From Burkholderiales bacterium (GTDB lineage Bacteria > Pseudomonadota > Gammaproteobacteria > Burkholderiales > Burkholderiaceae_C), in assembly GCA_016191995.1 (NCBI GenBank), contig JACPVA010000047.1, positions 1 to 32,152 on the forward strand: a stretch of DNA of 32,152 nt, read 5' to 3'. Shown one piece after another: positions 32,152-32,152 of this stretch (within the stretch, counting starts at the first letter, position 1; every line of letters begins with the position of its first letter). The translations under genes and the position numbers were made by a program. The notes under the pieces were generated by a model that worked only from the letters and a program-made list of their open reading frames with translations, did no database searches and had not been told where the DNA came from.

Positions 32152-32152
32152 C

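Noticed and set aside
1-32152. CRISPR arrays, tRNA or rRNA genes, integrase or transposase genes
   Set aside because: I read the window for regularly spaced repeats, RNA gene motifs and recombinase motifs and saw none; a tRNA scan would settle the point.

Overview
This is a very GC-rich (visibly around 70%) proteobacterial window. It is most likely from a betaproteobacterium (Burkholderiales/Rhodocyclales type), judging by the nar gene order (narX-narL, narK1, two narK2-type transporters, narG-H-J-I, a parvulin isomerase) and the companion ubiT-ubiV-ubiU genes. The taxonomy is an inference from gene content. Apart from five genes at the left end and in a small toxin-antitoxin island, everything is on the minus strand.

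Layout from left to right. (1) 3-2026, plus strand: a GNAT acetyltransferase cut by the window edge, an Rrf2-type regulator without cysteines, and a PlsC-like acyltransferase. (2) 2027-2591: a 565-bp stretch between convergent genes, without a gene, carrying a near-perfect 23-bp inverted repeat and two smaller palindromes. (3) 2592-5552, minus: ubiT, ubiV and ubiU for oxygen-independent ubiquinone synthesis, preceded by a DUF2249 protein with a Gly/Cys-rich tail. (4) 5667-6309, plus: a HigB/Gp49-type toxin and XRE antitoxin with a visible promoter/operator. It abuts the broken 3' end of a beta-carbonic anhydrase gene (6310-6803, minus). (5) 6865-18903, minus: ppiC, narI, narJ, narH, narG, two narK2-type genes and narK1, i.e. 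nitrate uptake, nitrite export and the membrane-bound respiratory nitrate reductase. (6) 19262-21694: a secreted DUF6351 hydrolase lying between narK1 and narL. (7) 21867-24436: the NarX-NarL two-component system. (8) 24506-30259: a complete hydroxylamine-oxidation cluster haoA-haoB-cycA-cycB (octaheme hydroxylamine oxidoreductase, HaoB, cytochrome c554-like and NapC-like tetraheme cytochromes), followed by a MocR-type PLP-binding regulator. (9) 30493-32151: ogt and an AlkA-type glycosylase running off the right edge.

How it may work together. NarX-NarL senses nitrate/nitrite; NarK proteins move nitrate in and nitrite out; NarGHI reduces nitrate with quinol, and UbiUVT lets ubiquinone be made without oxygen. 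HaoA oxidises hydroxylamine in the periplasm, and its electrons can pass through CycA to the NapC-like CycB and into the same quinone pool. The most remarkable point is that an ammonia-oxidiser-type hao cluster, with the catalytic tyrosine and Asp-His pair at the expected spacing, sits directly beside a full denitrification-type nar locus, with no amo genes in view. A MocR regulator at its 3' end and three direct repeats upstream of haoA suggest a dedicated, possibly hydroxylamine-responsive, control circuit (hypothesis).
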